Below, in pieces: positions 26,401 to 39,964 of a stretch of DNA of 64,000 nucleotides (within the stretch, counting starts at the first letter, position 1; every line of letters starts with the position of its first letter). The translations under genes and the position numbers were made by a program. The notes beneath the pieces are model-generated. The model was not told the origin of the DNA, did no database searches, and worked only from the letters and a program-made list of their open reading frames with translations. The stretch comes from Opisthocomus hoazin (Eukaryota > Chordata > Aves > Opisthocomiformes > Opisthocomidae): assembly GCF_030867145.1 (NCBI RefSeq), contig NC_134431.1, positions 11,485,089-11,549,088 on the forward strand. The letters are read 5' to 3'.

Positions 26401-29400
26401 TCCTGGCTTGCAGCATGACACAATAGCTTTAACCACCAACAGCAAGGTTATTTTCTTTAAGAAGACGAATCAGAGCAGCAGCAGGGCAGGCAAGCGCTCC
26501 ATACAGCTAACTCCAGCTACCAGCATGGTACCTCACCCGCGGGAGGCAGCAAGAGCCACACAGCAAGGAACATCATCAGCATCTTACGTGGGCATTTGCT
26601 CAGTTACTGCTGCATGCAGTAAGGAAGAGCCGGGACTAGAGGATGCACCTAAAGACACAATTGCAAGGGTGGTGGGAGCTGGTATAAATAGAGAGAAGGA
26701 AGGTGCACGTTCTCCAGCTGTGGCCCATTGGTCAAAGCACATGCATTAAGAGTGAGAAGCAGCTGGCTGCTCCTGCAGGCACTACTCAGCCTGGCCTTCC
26801 ACTGAGGGTGGTATGAAAAGAATACAACGTACTGAATTGAGTACTCTGCAATTATTAATATAAAGTCACTGATCTAATTCCTATGGGAATAGCTACGACT
26901 GCAAAGAAGAGGAGGGGGTCTTCAAAAGTCACTGTTTATATACAATGTATAACACAGCTACACCCTCAGCAAAGCAAGCAGTCAAACCCTTTGGAGAATT
27001 CCAGCGTTAAATTACTTCCTCCAGTCTCAGAGTACCATAATTTATTTGTCATACAGCTGAGAGAATTCAAAGCATGAGCTGTCCTGGGGGATGTTTCATT
27101 TCCCAGCCCGTGAATTCACACGCAGGCAGAACAAGCTGGCTAAAGCAGGCGGTTCCGCCGGCTGAACAGAGCAGGCTCAACACCTGCTGTCTGAGGGCAG
27201 CTTCGCTTTCGTCAGGTGCAATGGAACTTTATTCACTGTTTTATATATACTACTGTCTTAAAACTATCATTTTAAAAGCCTGACTGGTCTTTGCAAGCAA
27301 TTGTGATATCGCTTGCTTTATATGCTGCTTATTTAAGAAGTTTAGGTGAGACAAGCTGTCTGAATGGCCACATCGTGGCTACAGTCTCCCAGGAAAAAAA
27401 TGTATGCTACTTTTGAGCACCTCATCTATGGAATATATAGGGTTTAATGCCTCTCAGTGATACACACCTTTACCTCCTTTGGTACAGGTGTTGTTTTGGG
27501 AGAAAGGGTTCATAGCCTCTATCATACCTGACATCCAGCCACACATCTATGAGGGTATGTACTAAATAACTGAGTACAGGAGAATATCAGCCTTCCTATG
27601 TAAATATGAGTAAACTTGTTCCTTAATGTTTACTAGAGGTTTTACTCATTATTTGATTGATAAACTCCTGTAAGAACCTCCCGCATGAGGCAGGCTGGTG
27701 ACAAGGTACAGCAGTCTAGGCTCTCCACTGCCGTCACAAACCGGTGTCTGTAAGCGGTGTGTGAGTACAGACTGCATTAGCCTTTTTGTGGTTGGTATAC
27801 AAAGTTTCTTATTTAAAAATCTGAAATGGTTACTCCTCTCAATTTACCAAACCAACAGCATACCCCAGTGCCTGATCCCTTTCAGCTGTGGCCAGATTCG
27901 GTCAGTCAAGCCTGCAGGGACCTCTGGCATACAAATGACAAATCACAGTGTTACTAGAACTATTGACACACATTTTTAATACATAACTACTGTTGTTATA
28001 TATAATCAGAGCTGATAGAGTTCAGCATAAAAGGGTATTTTAAAGTGCCAATAAAACCACTTAGCTTTTACAACACACTGCGTTTACTCCATTCCCCCCT
28101 ACCTCCAAAAAAGCTTTTCTTTTGAACTAAGCAATTTATATATTGGGTCAGTGTTATAAAGTAGGTATTTATAGCAGATTTCAATGCAGTGGAAGCAGGA
28201 ATAAAGGCAACTTGCTTTTAAATGCAGCACGGAGGCAACTTTGCATTGATAAGATTATCAGCTGTTTGTACATAGAAGATGATGTGGTCACTGAGGGGCC
28301 TCACATTGTGTTTCTGTAACTGTAACCCAAATCACTTGCTTTTCTAACAAATCATTCATACTTCAGTTTTTCTTAGACTCGTTCAATGTCAGCTGAGCAA
28401 CTTGTTCAACAATTAGGAGCTGAACTAAAGAATTTAGCTGATAACGCCGCACTATCTTCTTAATTTAATCCTTTTCTTTCCAAAACCCACAATAAATGCA
28501 TCACCAGGCTAGTGATAAAAGCAACTCTAAGCTGGATTATCACTGTAAGATGATCACATATGCAGACAGTTGGCCATAACTTGAGCTTTGTTATGCCTCG
28601 GTGTTGCATTTGTCTTGGAAATCAGTTTGGTATTGATGGCATAACTCATCAGCGATGCTAACTAGCCCCTTAGTGCCAAACTGCTCTCAATTACCATAGT
28701 GATACCTTCTTCCTTCAGAGAATCTAGCTCAAAGAAACAGGACAGGGGACACAACAAATTAGCGAACACCCAGATTTTTACAGAGCGTGAATACAGAAAA
28801 TTATATACAGTGTTTAAACGGACCATCTTTAAAATTAAAAGGAATAGGGATTAAGTTTTTGGGAAGGCCCCGTCAAAGAAGTTGTGCTTTGTAATTGTTT
28901 TCCACTAATAACGATGCAGAAGGAAAGAGAGGAAAATTCTTGAGTTTATGGTACAGTCTATATGTCTAAATATGAACTAAAATAATGATAGTCTGTGATT
29001 TAAAGAAATTAACGTTTTTATAACACAGGTACAAAACAGAAAACCTTTGGATGAACTGGTGTATGAATTAACACTGCTTTAATGCTGAGTGTATTGTTTA
29101 TTTTTGTTTGTTTTTTAATACTTGCTGTTATCACAGTAAATAGAAGAATTGGGGGGGGTGTCTAGTTTTCCTCCAAAGTATTTCTATTTAACAAATGCAA
29201 AAATTGAATGCATACAATGGAAGGTGCAGAGGCACAGCAAATAGTAGAAATTTGCACATGCAAATAGGATAATTATGCATGTATGTGTCAATGTCTTGTG
29301 AAACAAATACTTGAAAATCTAATCCAGAGCAGGAAACTGGCATGTCAAAAAGGTAAAAGAACAAGTAAAACAACCTTCTTTTTCTGCTTTCTTTTGTATT

Positions 29401-30125
29401 GCTGCTAGTTTCTGTACCAGTCATACGAGTAACGACACTTAAACTAGAGATCTAACATAAACCCTGGTGCAGTCAATGGAAAGATGCCGACAAAGTTCAG
29501 TGGCCACATGAATAATACATTCAGAGCTTCATATAGACAGAACTTCATATTTCTACACATGGGTTTCATACCTTTTCATATAAACTGGATTGATGGTTGG
29601 ATTTATTATTAAACACTTATCTACGTGGGGAGGAAAAGAGGATTAAGCCAAGCTAAATACATTGCTGCAACTGCGCTGTACTAGCTGCTGTTCAGTAACT
29701 GTGCCAAGAACCAGCTGGGTTTTTGTCCCCGAACCACCAGCTCCGCACGGAGGGGTTTCCATCGCAACACGGCACCCAGCCCCTGTGCCAGGAACCCCCT
29801 ATTTCGGGCTGCAGCCGGGTCCTGCCCATCCGCTGCCTGCTCCTGTGACACCAGGGACATTTACTACCACAGGGGCTCAAAAAAAATGCCACAGGTTGCA
29901 TTGCCTCATGGCAGAAGCCTTTTTGTTTTGGGCCTTTTCAATGCTGTAGCCGGTTGGGTGAGGTTTCTGGATCTGCTGGCTCTCTGGCTTTGTTCGTCCT
30001 GAGTAAACACAAAACGGGGGAGTGAACTCAGCAGGGGAAGGAGGTGTGAGTACATATCCGTTCTTGTTAAACATGCTTTGTGCACTTTTCTTAATTTTAC
30101 ATTGGAAGGAGGATACAATTTCACT
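23476..30125. other. Gene-free flank
   Basis: No supportable gene. The longest frame (187 codons, 26186-26749, plus) is Ser/Pro/Ala/Gln-rich without a domain and has no promoter or splice context. A dense, non-repetitive stretch at about 28360-28720 is discussed as a possible regulatory element. Confidence 0.55.
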
Positions 30126-30139
30126 GGGGGGGGGGGGGG
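30126..30139. repeat. G14 homopolymer run
   Basis: Fourteen consecutive guanines. Such a run can form G-quadruplex structure and is prone to length error in sequencing and replication. Confidence 0.9.
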
Positions 30140-30307
30140 AGGCATCACTCTTAATTCATGGTCCGGCCCCGTAGGACTGAAGGACGAATAAAAAGTAGGT
30201 GGGCTTTTGCCTGTGTTTAATAGCATTTTACTACGGTCAATGCGCTAGTCAGCACGCCTAGAGGAGTCTGGGATTTATTGCAGAGGATTTATAGAGCCGT
30301 AGAGATT

Positions 30308-30358
30308 AAAAAAAAAAAAAAGAGAAGAAAAGAAAGAAGAAGAAAAAAGAAAAAAGAT
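30308..30358. repeat. Purine (A/G) tract
   Basis: About 50 nt containing only A and G (A13 followed by GAGAAGAAAAGAAAGAAG-type sequence). Low-complexity polypurine sequence with no attached retroposon body seen. Confidence 0.9.
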
Positions 30359-32583
30359 AGGCTTAGATGACCTTTACTCTATTACACTGGAATAATGGAG
30401 TGGAATTTAAACCTAATTTAAACAGAAGCATTCTCCTTCTGCAAAGGACTTGCTATTGAGAAAGAACTGCAAGTTCTGCCCCCCTTACCTTCCCTACCTG
30501 CAACATTTCAGCTTCAGCTCAATACCCAGTGGCTGAGGGGTGCTGCTTGCTCTTTCACACTGTGCAGTAGCACAAACCACCTCGAGTCCATAGACCTTAT
30601 GTAGATGATTTCAGAAACTGAGAAACTAAGTAGAGGACAAGGGGTGGTTTCTCCAGCACGCCAGTCCCTTGCAGTCGCTCAGGATAAACATCTTTTCTTC
30701 TATCTCTTCATCACCAAGTATTCCTAATTCTTTACCTTCCTATTTTCCTTTGAGATAGACAGACTGTCCCTCCTTGATCTCCTGTTTCTCAATGGCTTCT
30801 ATGCTGAGCATTTCTCCTCTTTGTCCCTTATTTTTCCTTCCTTTGAAAGTCTGGAAAATGCTGGACAGTGGCTGGACTGGTATTCTTGAGTGTTTGGACA
30901 CTTGAGGACTATGCAGGAGAAAATGAGCAGTGAGTGTCTGTGGCTCAGTTTCCATGGCAACAAAGATTAAAAATGAGAAAAAGGCATCTACTCCTAGTTG
31001 TTGAGATGTTTCAGAGATGAGGAATTCCTTGGCCACCGTTTGTCTTGTGGGCTGTAGACACAGCCCAGAGACCGGCAGCACTCAGATTGACACTTCGCAG
31101 TGGTCAGCAGCGCAGTCCCAGAGTACAGTTTGAGATTACAGCTCCTCTGCAATGTATTTTCGCATGAGACAGAGGTAGCACTGCTCGGTGACCACAGTTT
31201 CAGAGCACTTTATGTAAGTATAGGGAAGCAGATGGCAAGGCTGGCGAACGGGGCCAGAGTAGCGGCTGCATTTGTAACCCTACAAGCAGTTCCGGTGGTC
31301 AAGGACTTGCCCCTGCCTCACACAAGCAAACAGCGCAAAAACACGCTTAACCATTGCTATGCAAGGAGTTCTGGAGCACATTAGAAATTAAATAAGACGG
31401 CAATGAAGTAAGAAACTTGAGTTACTTTTGGACAACATTTTATTTCAGCAGTTTTCTGTTGTGAAGAGCCTTTCCCCAGGGTTTCTGCCAAGAGGATTAA
31501 GGCTTAAGAGCCCTTGCTCTGTCCTCAGTGAGTGCTTTTCTCTCTCTCGACGTGGTGCGGTTGGCACATGAAGGTGTCACAGCCAGTGTCTGGGAGAGTC
31601 CCAAGCAGTTCAGGCAACAAAGCCCAAGAAGATGCTGTGATGCAACAGGAAAGTGTAAGGAAAGGAATTTCGCCCAGGGACTGGGCGAAAGAAGCAAAGT
31701 AGCAATGGCAAAGCCCATGGGTTGCCCCTGCAGAGCCCTCCAGGCTGCCACAATTCAGTCATTCTACAGCAAAGATGACAAGCACATCATTGTTGAAGGA
31801 GCTCTCAACTGCGCAATCCTGAATGTCCCTTTGTTGCCTCATCTGTTTCTAAAATGAATGTCAGGTTGAAGCCTATACCCTCCCTCACCACACCAATATC
31901 CCAGCCAGCTCATAAAAGGGATGGGGCTGTTGGCATGTTGCCAGGGAACCAGACTTCTGCCAGCTTCATTAGCTTTATCTTCATGCCACTTTGGTGATTC
32001 TGGTAAGGTCTGTGAAAACCCAGACTCCACCTTCACCCATCCAAGCAAGGAGACCCAGCGCCAGTGCAGCTCCAGTTCCTGTGCCCGAAAGGAGAGGCAG
32101 AACCTCCCCAGTCCCAGCAGGACGTGCAGCTCCTCTCCCACACCACAGGAAACCAGTGGCCGACCAACCAATGTGTCTTCTCATACTGATGCCACCAGGC
32201 CTGTGACGAGGATTTAGCTGCAAACGTGAACTTGGTTTTCCAGAGAACTTCTCTGCTGTAGCTTCGTCAAAAGATTGGCTTTACCCTGGCACCTTCAGTG
32301 CTTTGAACTTTACTCCTGAATCCAAACGAAGCACAAATGGGAGCCATTGACACTGTACTGAACTTTTAAGGCTGACATGCTATTTAGCAACTTATTAATG
32401 CTAGATCTTTTGAGAAAAGTTTTCACTCGCGGTCCACTCTAAAGAGCTTTGTCAAACTGTAACCATTTTAATTTTACTACAATTGTCCCCGGAGGAGCTG
32501 GTGAAAGTTACACCAGCTGTACATTTATTTTACTGTTTTTACCTCCCTTTTTTCTGATCATCAGTCTGTCAAGGCTACCAAGA
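30359..32583. other. Gene-free flank
   Basis: Several overlapping open frames of 80-113 codons on both strands lie between about 30740 and 32223 in a GC-richer patch. None shows a known motif, and they shadow one another in opposite frames, so none is called. Confidence 0.5.
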
Positions 32584-32601
32584 TTTACATTTAAATGTAA
32601 A
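32584..32601. repeat. 18-bp perfect palindrome
   Basis: TTTACATTTAAATGTAAA is its own reverse complement. The centre ATTTAAAT is AT-rich. It could be a dimeric binding site or a chance palindrome. Confidence 0.85.
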
Positions 32602-32724
32602 ACTGGACTGTCCACCAAATAGCCTTTGAAGCTATTAGCTGTGAAAGATAATCAATTGGGAATGGGCCCCTGCAGAGCACTTTTCAAGCAGAGTCATCAC
32701 CAAAAAGCAATTTTGCTGGCAGGC

Positions 32725-32746
32725 TTTTTTTTTTTTTTTTTTTTTT
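32725..32746. repeat. T22 homopolymer run
   Basis: Twenty-two consecutive thymines followed by AAGAAAAAAAGG. No target-site duplication or gene-derived sequence was found beside it, so it is not called a processed pseudogene tail. Confidence 0.9.
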
Positions 32747-35700
32747 AAGAAAAAAAGGATCATGAACATCCCTATCCTATTAAAGTTATATCAATGGCTG
32801 ATCTACATGAATTTACAACAAAAGCAAAATTTAACATTGTTTAGGCAAATTCATTCACAACATAATAAATAATGAACTTTTTAGGAGGGACAAACAAGCA
32901 AGGACTGGCAACTTTTTCATGTACTTACAGAAACAGAACGATCCAGTATGCCCGGTGATGAGGGCAAGTGCTACTATTTAAGATAATAAGCCTTAACACA
33001 GTCTTGTAAAAATTTTAAAACAAGGTACATTTTTATCACCTCTTTAGCTTTACAACTTTAACATGACATTTTGCATTGTTGTCTTTCTACAACTGTGTCA
33101 CCATTTATAGTCCCTTTCTTTTATCAGAATCAAAAAGCATGTTTCACAAAGAACTTTAATCTATTAATTATGACTGCTATGCATTATGCAGTTTAGCTTT
33201 ATGCATTCCTGTTCTTTCAAATTTGCCTTTAGGCCAGCATGACATGTGACTATCTCCAGTATCTATCTAGGTATTTGCATCTCGCTCATCACTGAGGTAT
33301 CCAAGTAATTCTCATCCTCACAATATACTTCTGAGGTGCACGTCACCTTCTCTAGGTGGGGAATTCAGCAGCACTACTACAGTGAAAACACATATTACTA
33401 ATATAATAATTAAATATGGCCAGCAACAGTAAATGGAGACGCACTTTGGAACTATGAAGTTGTGATCTATGTTAAGGAAAGGTGGGGGATAGGTATTTCC
33501 TTTCAGAGATCAACATTTAAAAGGTGCAAACACAATGCCCGGGCAGAGCAGGGTGATGGCTCAGGGCTGGGAGACCCAGGGGGAACACAGCCGACCGGTA
33601 TTGCCGGCCTTGTTCTGCCTCACCTGGCCCAGGGCTCCCCAGGCTTGATAAGCTTCCATTTTGTGACTGAATGAAAAATATTAGAAAATTGTCTGAACAG
33701 CTCTGACCAAAAGAGATACATAGTGTAAGTCTTCTGTGTAGGGCCAGCCTTTATTTCCAAATGCTGCCTATACAGATAGCAAAAAGATTCTAACAGCTCT
33801 CCTTCATTTTGAACGACATCAGTGGGAAACTCCAGCTGAAAGCGTTGGAGGTTTCTCCAAGCTTTTTTTTGTCTGTCTGTTGCATCAGGTTTGATAAATT
33901 GAGATGTTCATGGCATAACATGTTGTTTCTAGGAGGGCAAGAAGGCGTAAATGCATCCTTGTATCCTTAAAAAAGCAAAAAACCCTGCAGGTCCCCAGAT
34001 CATTATTTCCGAGACAATGTTCAGCTTTTACCTACAAAATTCACTCACTCTTACCATTAACCAAGAGAGCTTTTGCCTTCAGACATTAAAAGCAATTTTA
34101 CATGAACTCTGAAACTAGGAACTTAGAGCAATCCCACAACACCTTGTATCTGTAACGATAACATAATTCCTGGTTCTTATACATACAAACCCAACTCCTG
34201 AAGCTTATGGAATAAATTATCTGATACCACAGGTCACAGAAATCAGTGGCATTACAGCAGCAGACTCAGAACATTCACGTTATTTATTACTCTAATGGTA
34301 CAGAGCACTAAAAAAAACCCAAGTTGCTTTGTCATGGGACTTTTTTTTACTTCCCTATAACATTGCGAAGTCTCTAAAAGATGAAAGACAGCCATGTAAC
34401 CAAATACTGTATGTACTATGAGTCGTTCTTCGTGTCTAGCAACTGGAATAAAGACAAAGGCAGAACTGGATACCTAAGAGAGAAAAGAAAGCTTTTCCTG
34501 CGACAGACTTTTAATTCACAATGATACCTGAGACATTATTTCCTCAGGTCACTATAGAAACCTTTATCACCTTATGAAAGGTCATCGGGATAAGTGACAG
34601 GAGACATCAGTTCCTCTTAACAATGTTGGTTTCTCTTCTTAAAATTTAAATAACAAGGCTAAAGATTTTCCAACTAGGGATGTAAAAGGCCATTAGCGCA
34701 TCCAGTCAATATTCCTGAAATTATAGGATAGAAGCTTTTCCATTGAGGACACAGCAAGTATTTTCACAGACACCAGAGCATCACATTGCAAACTGGATGA
34801 CTGACTACATTTTGACCGTAAACACAAATAAAAGAAAAACCAGAAATACAGAATAAAGTAAATGTATCTAAAAAAGAAGCCTTTCCCCAGTTGTTTGTAA
34901 TCTAGAGAAAAATGTCTTGGCATGCTTCTAACATTTTTAAAGAACAATTTAAAAGCCCACAACAGAAGGTACTTCCCAGTGCAGTCAGATCTATACAGCA
35001 ATAAATAGCTCTGCCAAAATGATTGGGAAATTGTCTGATTATAATTTTTTAATTGCAAAACCCATGTGTATTCAATAGAAGCTTGGTTTTTCCCCCAGAT
35101 CCCAAAGGCGCTAGCTTTGCGCCAAGCTCTGCTGCTTTTAGATCTCATCTCATGTGAGGACTTGATCCCGTTGACGCATCCAGGAGTGCTTCCTGGTGCG
35201 TCTGCGTGTCCAGCGACCCCCCTGTGCACGGGACAAATTGATGCTGGCTTTGAGCAGGAATCTGCCATTTTGATGCAAATGACAGAGTGTTTATCAAAAC
35301 TGCATAAAACATACTAGGGAGACTGCTAGAGGGCTTAATCCAGAGTGCCGCTGTTTTATTGTTCAAACCCAACTCAATGCCGTGTCTTTCTGGGGACATT
35401 GTGCAGGAGCTCACGCGGATAACTGCCACCCCGAAACACAATTAAAGGTGTTGAAGAGAAATTTTCCTTTGGACTTTGGATCTTTTTCCTGCTGCATGTT
35501 ACTACCTCACAAAAATGAGAGGGAAAAGCACATGTGAGCAGGTCTTGCAGAGGATAAGCCTCTGCTCATGTGGTACTTGGGTCTGGTTTTAAAAAGCAGT
35601 GTCATGGAGGAACAACAACAAAATCGAAAAAGGTTAGGAAGGACGCAAGGGCAGGGGGCCATTCTCTTTGAAATGCATACAAGCTATGCACCACTGCTTG

Positions 35701-38700
35701 CTCAGTGTTCTGGCTAACACTCTTGCTCTGTTTAACCTCCCTTCTTCAAGCAGGCCGAGATTCATATCCACAGAAGGGGGAGGACTGTAGCACACTGACT
35801 CCCAAATGGGACTCCACAAGCAAACTGTGTAAAAATTACGAGCCTGCACAGAGAGTAAAACCTGCATTGAACGTGCTGAAGGAAGCTAATTGTGGAATAT
35901 TTAGTTTTACATTTTCCTCCTGAAGCCAGTTCAGTGCAATGCAGTGTAAACATCATCCATTTTGTACCAAGCGAGCAGAAGCGTGAAGCGCTCCGCAGCA
36001 GCAGCACCCCGGGCAGCCGTGGGGCTCAGCGCTCACCGCGTGGGCCTGGTGATCCCCGGGCAGGAACAAAACCATCCAAATATTTTCTCTTGGAAAGAGA
36101 CAACTTGCTACAGAGCTCTGAGGCTATCGCAGAGCTCTAGGAAGCTATACGATTTATTTACCATGCACTGGAAAGCAAGCAAGCTCTACAAGAGACACTT
36201 GTTATGAATTACCATGCTCTCTCAAGGGACAGTTCTGTTGATAACATGAAGAATGTATTGAATGAGTATCAGAGATTAAAACAATCTGCTTCTGCCAGCT
36301 CCCAAACACAAAGACCATTACTGTCATACATAGAAAAAAAGCCAGAATATTGGAACAGAAAATTGAAAAAAAAATTGCCTCCATGTTAGCCTTGGTTATC
36401 AGCTTTTTGTTTTCCCCCCTTAGGGTGGAGGAAAGAAGTCTCCAGATTGTTCACTGAAACGTAATGCAATCAGCTAAACAATGTTGAAGAAGCAGCACTA
36501 AGCTTTGTCTATTCATTCACACCATTTTGTTATCTTTCCTGTTTATCTTAGAGGCACACATAGGACCAGACTGAAGGTTAGTCTTTACAATATGACAAAT
36601 CTACTGGTTTCCTATTTTAGAAGGTAAACAAGCCTTTTTGTGGAACTGAAATGCAGATAACAGAGCTGTGTAACGTTAAGGGTGACATTAGATTGAACAT
36701 GAGATTCCCAGACGTGGTGGTGCATCCCCTGGGTGCAGGTCTGCTGGCCAAGTACAAACACAATTCAAACCAACGGCTTTGTCAAAATCTCATTTTGTAT
36801 TATTTTTGTAGTGCACTACAATTATGCAGCTGCAAACTATCTACAGATTAAAATTAATTAACAAGGGAGTCAAAAACAATCAATTTAACATAAATTGTGA
36901 GATTACCTTCTGACCATAAATCTGCCTCATGGGATTTTAACAACAAAAAACGTTGGACTTTTTTTTTTTATTTGTTGCTTTTTATCTTAAATGAAAGTAA
37001 AATTTTCACAGCTAAGCTTTTTGTAACTTCTTATAAAAGTGCATTCTGAAATGTGTTCATCCAGGAAAGAGTTAAAACAGGGAACTGTTTAACAGGAAAC
37101 TTACCATCAAGCAGAAGAGAGCCCACTTAAAAGTTTATCTTGTTCTCCAGCACCACCTATAGTTGACACAAAATATTCCACACTCATGAAACCCTGCACG
37201 CAGAGCTCACATATACCAACGAGTGTATGAAAATTAATGTGACTTTTTAGTTGTCAAATTGCAGTACATTTGCACTTACAAGTTTTGAGGCTTGGTACCA
37301 TTTTCTGTATTTGACAGCTTGCCTATCAGCAGTTAGTCTACCTACCTCCAAACTTTTATCTTCAAATAGGGTATCACTCCTTTTGTAGCGACATAGAGCT
37401 GCCAGCTCCAACCCCAGAGCAGCACATTGCCACCAGCTCTTGCCCCACGGCCCAGGCAGAAGTTTCTTGTCCAGCCGGAGCATTTGGAAAGCTCCATCAC
37501 TGGGGACTCCCGAGATGCATCTCCTCAGTCAGGCTACTTAAACTCTGTACCCACATGGCTTGTAAAAATTAAAACATAATTATCTTTGAGGTCACCAGGC
37601 TCCATAAAATCAATCAGCAGAAAATATTGGGAGGATGGTGTGGCAGATACAGGCAGACTTATCAGTGACAAGACCAAATATGTGAGGGCAGATCAATTTA
37701 GATTCTTTTATCTTACAATAAAGGGAAAATATGTAAGAACTAGTATTCAAGCCTAGATCACCAATGGACTAGTTACTCCTATTCAAAGCGCTAGCACAGG
37801 CTTTGAAAGCTGACAGTATCTTAACAGATAATTTTCCATCACCATTTGTGCTGCTATTACAATTACTACAAAAGGTGTTGGAAGAAATCTCCTACCTGCT
37901 CCACCTCTGGTTTGATCTTGGTTGTAGTTTACCATCTACTTTGCTATGCTGGCGCAACAGTTTGTGAAGCAGTGCTGTGAACTGAACCATCACGATGACC
38001 TGAAGGAGTCCCCTCCCTCAGCCCTGCCAGGCACTCACGCTCCTGGGGAAACATCTCCTTCCCTGCCATGTCAGCGCTGCACATGGTCGAGAACCACTGT
38101 AAGCTAGGTGAAAAACATCTATTTACTGTTACAGGACTGAAAGGGCCCCATCTTTCCCTAGCGCTTACAATAGCTATTGGCCCAGTGCACAGAAACACTG
38201 TACGCAGCCTGATGGTACAGATCATCTACATATGTACATTTCAAAATGGATTAATAGTGAAGAATGGCTGCTATGTCATGCATTTTAACTCAAAGATAAC
38301 AAAGTTTTTGATCTGTGCTGCTCCAGTGATCATTTACAACCTGTATATCATGGACTACATATAATAAGATCAAGCACTTACCTGTGATGCCTTTTATCTT
38401 CCAAGTGCTTTACAAGTAGTCTCAGCACAGCTGAAATGCAATGATCAGGTCTATGCTACAAGCACAACAAAGAAAATGACTGGAGGGCCACAAAACAGCA
38501 ACGCCAGTGTTAAAATACAAAGTATCTAGGCTTTCAATTTATTGTTCTCAATGAGTGTTCTGCAGTGATCTAATTTAGTAAAAACCTCCCATCTACTTCT
38601 AATCTATATAAAAATAGGTGTGCTCGGTGACTTGGAACTGGGTCTTGCCAGCTCCTTACATCACCTATCTGTAGGGAAGGGACAATTAGCAGGTGACAAA

Positions 38701-39964
38701 CCTGTATCACCAGAAAAGCTGGAGAACAAGTGTAGGAAATAATAAACCCTGAAACACAACTGTCAGTGAACTTAGAACTTTTGCTTCACATTTCAAAGCA
38801 GCATTAAGCTAGGAAACAAGTCTTTAATAATGCCTTTATAATTAAGCATTTATGAAGTTTCTCCTTCTAACTGGACTGTGGTTTTTTCTGGTATCTACAA
38901 GCGTTGGGTACACTGTCAGTTCAAATCAAAATCCAGATTTTACAGCCAAGATTATCTGCAAGGGTTTTTTTGTTTTAAAAGAACGTTAATTTAGAATCAA
39001 TTATTAGGAAGGCAGAAGAGATATGGGAGATATTACTTCCCATCAATAATGAAGACAGCGATACTGGAACATTCAAGTTTAAACAAACCTTATTTCAAGA
39101 AAAAACAAAGGTCACATTTTCAAGAACCACCCATATGACTGTACTTGTGAGTTATGATTGCGTTTTCCTACTCGTCACTGTAAAGCAGGAAGCCTTACAC
39201 TGTACAAAGAGTATATACCACACAGAGGGAAGGAGCGGGGAGCACCCCCACATACACAAAATAAAGGCTATACAAGCTAAAAATTTCAAACACGAGGCCT
39301 ATTCAGAAAGTGGCCCTAACTAACTAATCTTTCTAAGTTTTCCAAGTGTATTTCTAGCACATAAAGCAACCATTCAATGTCTCCCACTAGCAAATACTGC
39401 AAAATTTAACTTGATTTTGATAACCCAAGAGGAATCCCAGAACTGGTTTTGCTAACAGTCTCTTTTCAGTCTTCACAATTCAAGTCTTCACCTACAGAGC
39501 CGTCTGTTTTCCCAAGCTGAGAGAGTCTGTTCTTCAGAGAGTTTGGTAGTGAAGATATTCTTAGCTACCACTACAAGAATGCTCACCAGATAGGACTATA
39601 ATATGGCATAGTTCAAAATACAGCCTAGAATTCATTCATTATAGAAATGTGCATCATATAGTGCTAAATTATTCCAGTGTGATACATTCTGAATTTATGC
39701 TAGATTTTCAGACCTTGGATTAGAATCTACTATTTTGTTTTAAATGAAATTAATTCAATCTTTTCTTTTTTCCCCCCTCTAACTTGAAAAGAACAAAGCC
39801 AAAATGTAATGCACTCTAACACCCATGTAACTACAAACAGGCAGCATCAAAATAAGAACAAAATTTACATAGTGTTTGTAAAAAATATATTTGCAGTTGT
39901 TTTGCTCTTTAAAACACAGGCGCCTCTGACAGATCACTGTGCCATACACATGATTTGCAATAGT
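32747..39964. other. Gene-free flank up to ZFP64 3' end
   Basis: No supportable gene. The 191-codon minus-strand frame at 34693-35268 has an aromatic-rich patch in the middle but no domain and no neighbouring exon. Other frames are about 100 codons or fewer. No recognisable second zinc-finger exon of ZFP64 is present on the minus strand here. Confidence 0.55.
34526..34549. repeat. Inverted repeat ACCTGAG...CTCAGGT
   Basis: Perfect 7-bp arms are separated by 10 bp (ACATTATTTC). The CCTGAGG-like arms resemble AP-2 half-sites. Too short to be a stable hairpin gene. Confidence 0.6.

Noticed and set aside
26186..26749. 187-codon plus-strand open frame
   Set aside because: Low-complexity Ser/Pro/Ala composition, no domain, no conserved start context or exon neighbours; consistent with chance in a locally GC-richer patch.
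34693..35268. 191-codon minus-strand open frame
   Set aside because: The longest frame outside ZFP64, but its only feature is an aromatic run in AT-rich DNA; no family match and no splice or promoter context.
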